Below the pieces are notes generated by a model that was not told the DNA's origin, ran no database searches, and worked only from the letters and a program-made list of their open reading frames with translations. This document shows, piece after piece, positions 49,797 to 50,000 of a DNA stretch of 50,000 nt (position 1 is the stretch's first letter; each line of letters opens with the position of its first letter). This DNA comes from Cristatella mucedo (taxonomy: Eukaryota > Bryozoa > Phylactolaemata > Cristatellidae). The translations under genes and the position numbers were made by a program. The stretch covers positions 632,501 to 682,500 of the forward strand of contig WPIO01000057.1 of NCBI GenBank assembly GCA_009760855.2. The letters are read 5' to 3'.

Positions 49797-49992
49797 CGTG
49801 GTGTTTGGTCCGGAGAAGATGATCACGATACCGCCACGGAACTTCTGCATCATCGAGAACCCAGTGGCGCGTGATGCCGACGGCAGCGTCCTGCTCGATG
49901 CCGGAGGCCAGGCAAAGCTTCTGCATGCCGACCAGGAAATACGGCTCGCACGCGAGCCGTTCCCGCTCTTTCCCGGAGAGGTGCTGAAGCAG
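49797..49992 (+). CDS. MVP: Major vault protein, exon 2
   Basis: The acceptor CTCTGCAG|C completes Arg (CG|C) after a 1987 bp intron. The exon encodes '[20 protein letters not shown]', '[20 protein letters not shown]', '[20 protein letters not shown]' and 'EVLKQ'. It covers the start of the MVP repeats, with the conserved 'PPR.(Y/F)C.I.NPV.RD' and 'EIRLA..PFPL.PGE' stretches. A donor (CAG|GTGAGG) at 49993 ends it in phase 0. The gene continues beyond the window; only about 110 of an expected ~850-900 residues are visible. Confidence 0.93.
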
Positions 49993-50000
49993 GTGAGGAA

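Noticed and set aside
1-50000. CRISPR arrays, bacterial operons, rRNA genes
   Set aside because: None seen; introns, LINEs, SINEs and snRNA sequence show this is animal nuclear DNA.

Overview
This window is invertebrate-like animal nuclear DNA. Two host genes with GT-AG introns can be assembled by eye, and a third is represented by one exon. The rest is mostly mobile elements: decayed L2/CR1-like LINEs, two tRNA-derived SINE families, one gypsy-like retroelement and three RLE-class non-LTR retrotransposons tied to U2 snRNA gene sequence. I cannot name the species. Nothing here is prokaryotic.

Layout: 1-2680 holds LINE fragments, including a ~560 bp inverted pair. 2978-3775 (minus) is an exon of an unidentified proline-rich protein, head to head across about 515 bp with a BORCS6 (Lyspersin/C17orf59) orthologue. 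BORCS6 has five exons spread over 4291-16220. The splice phases match throughout and give a 246-residue protein with the conserved family domain at its C-terminus. Its introns are full of LINEs and SINEs and contain an unusual run of perfect hairpins at 7659-7845. 17795-25705 is LINE rubble interrupted by a 4.7 kb gag-protease-RT-RNase H-integrase element (18179-22920, minus). That element has inverted rather than direct long terminal repeats, flanked by a 5 bp target duplication.

25948-44556 holds three consecutive RLE-class non-LTR retrotransposons, which I assign to the Utopia-like (U2 snRNA-targeting) lineage. Copies 1 and 2 belong to one family and copy 3 to a diverged relative. Copy 2 splits a U2 snRNA gene sequence at U2 nt 36/38, inside the branch-site recognition sequence. 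Copy 3 sits in the U2 piece left downstream of copy 2 and is flanked by a 21 bp U2 duplication. Copies 1 and 2 both begin with an altered copy of U2 nt 1-36, which suggests that U2-element co-transcripts were reverse transcribed. All three carry a +1 frame change at the same poly-C run just before the RT core. Their 5' leaders (copies 1 and 2) carry 180 bp structured repeats.

44578-47675 is GC-rich sequence upstream of the major vault protein gene (MVP), whose first two coding exons (47676-47809 and 49797-49992) end the window. The host genes look unrelated in function (lysosome positioning by BORC; vault particle shell). The retroelements carry stops, frameshifts and deletions, so most look inactive as sequenced, although homopolymer errors in the assembly could account for some of the breaks.
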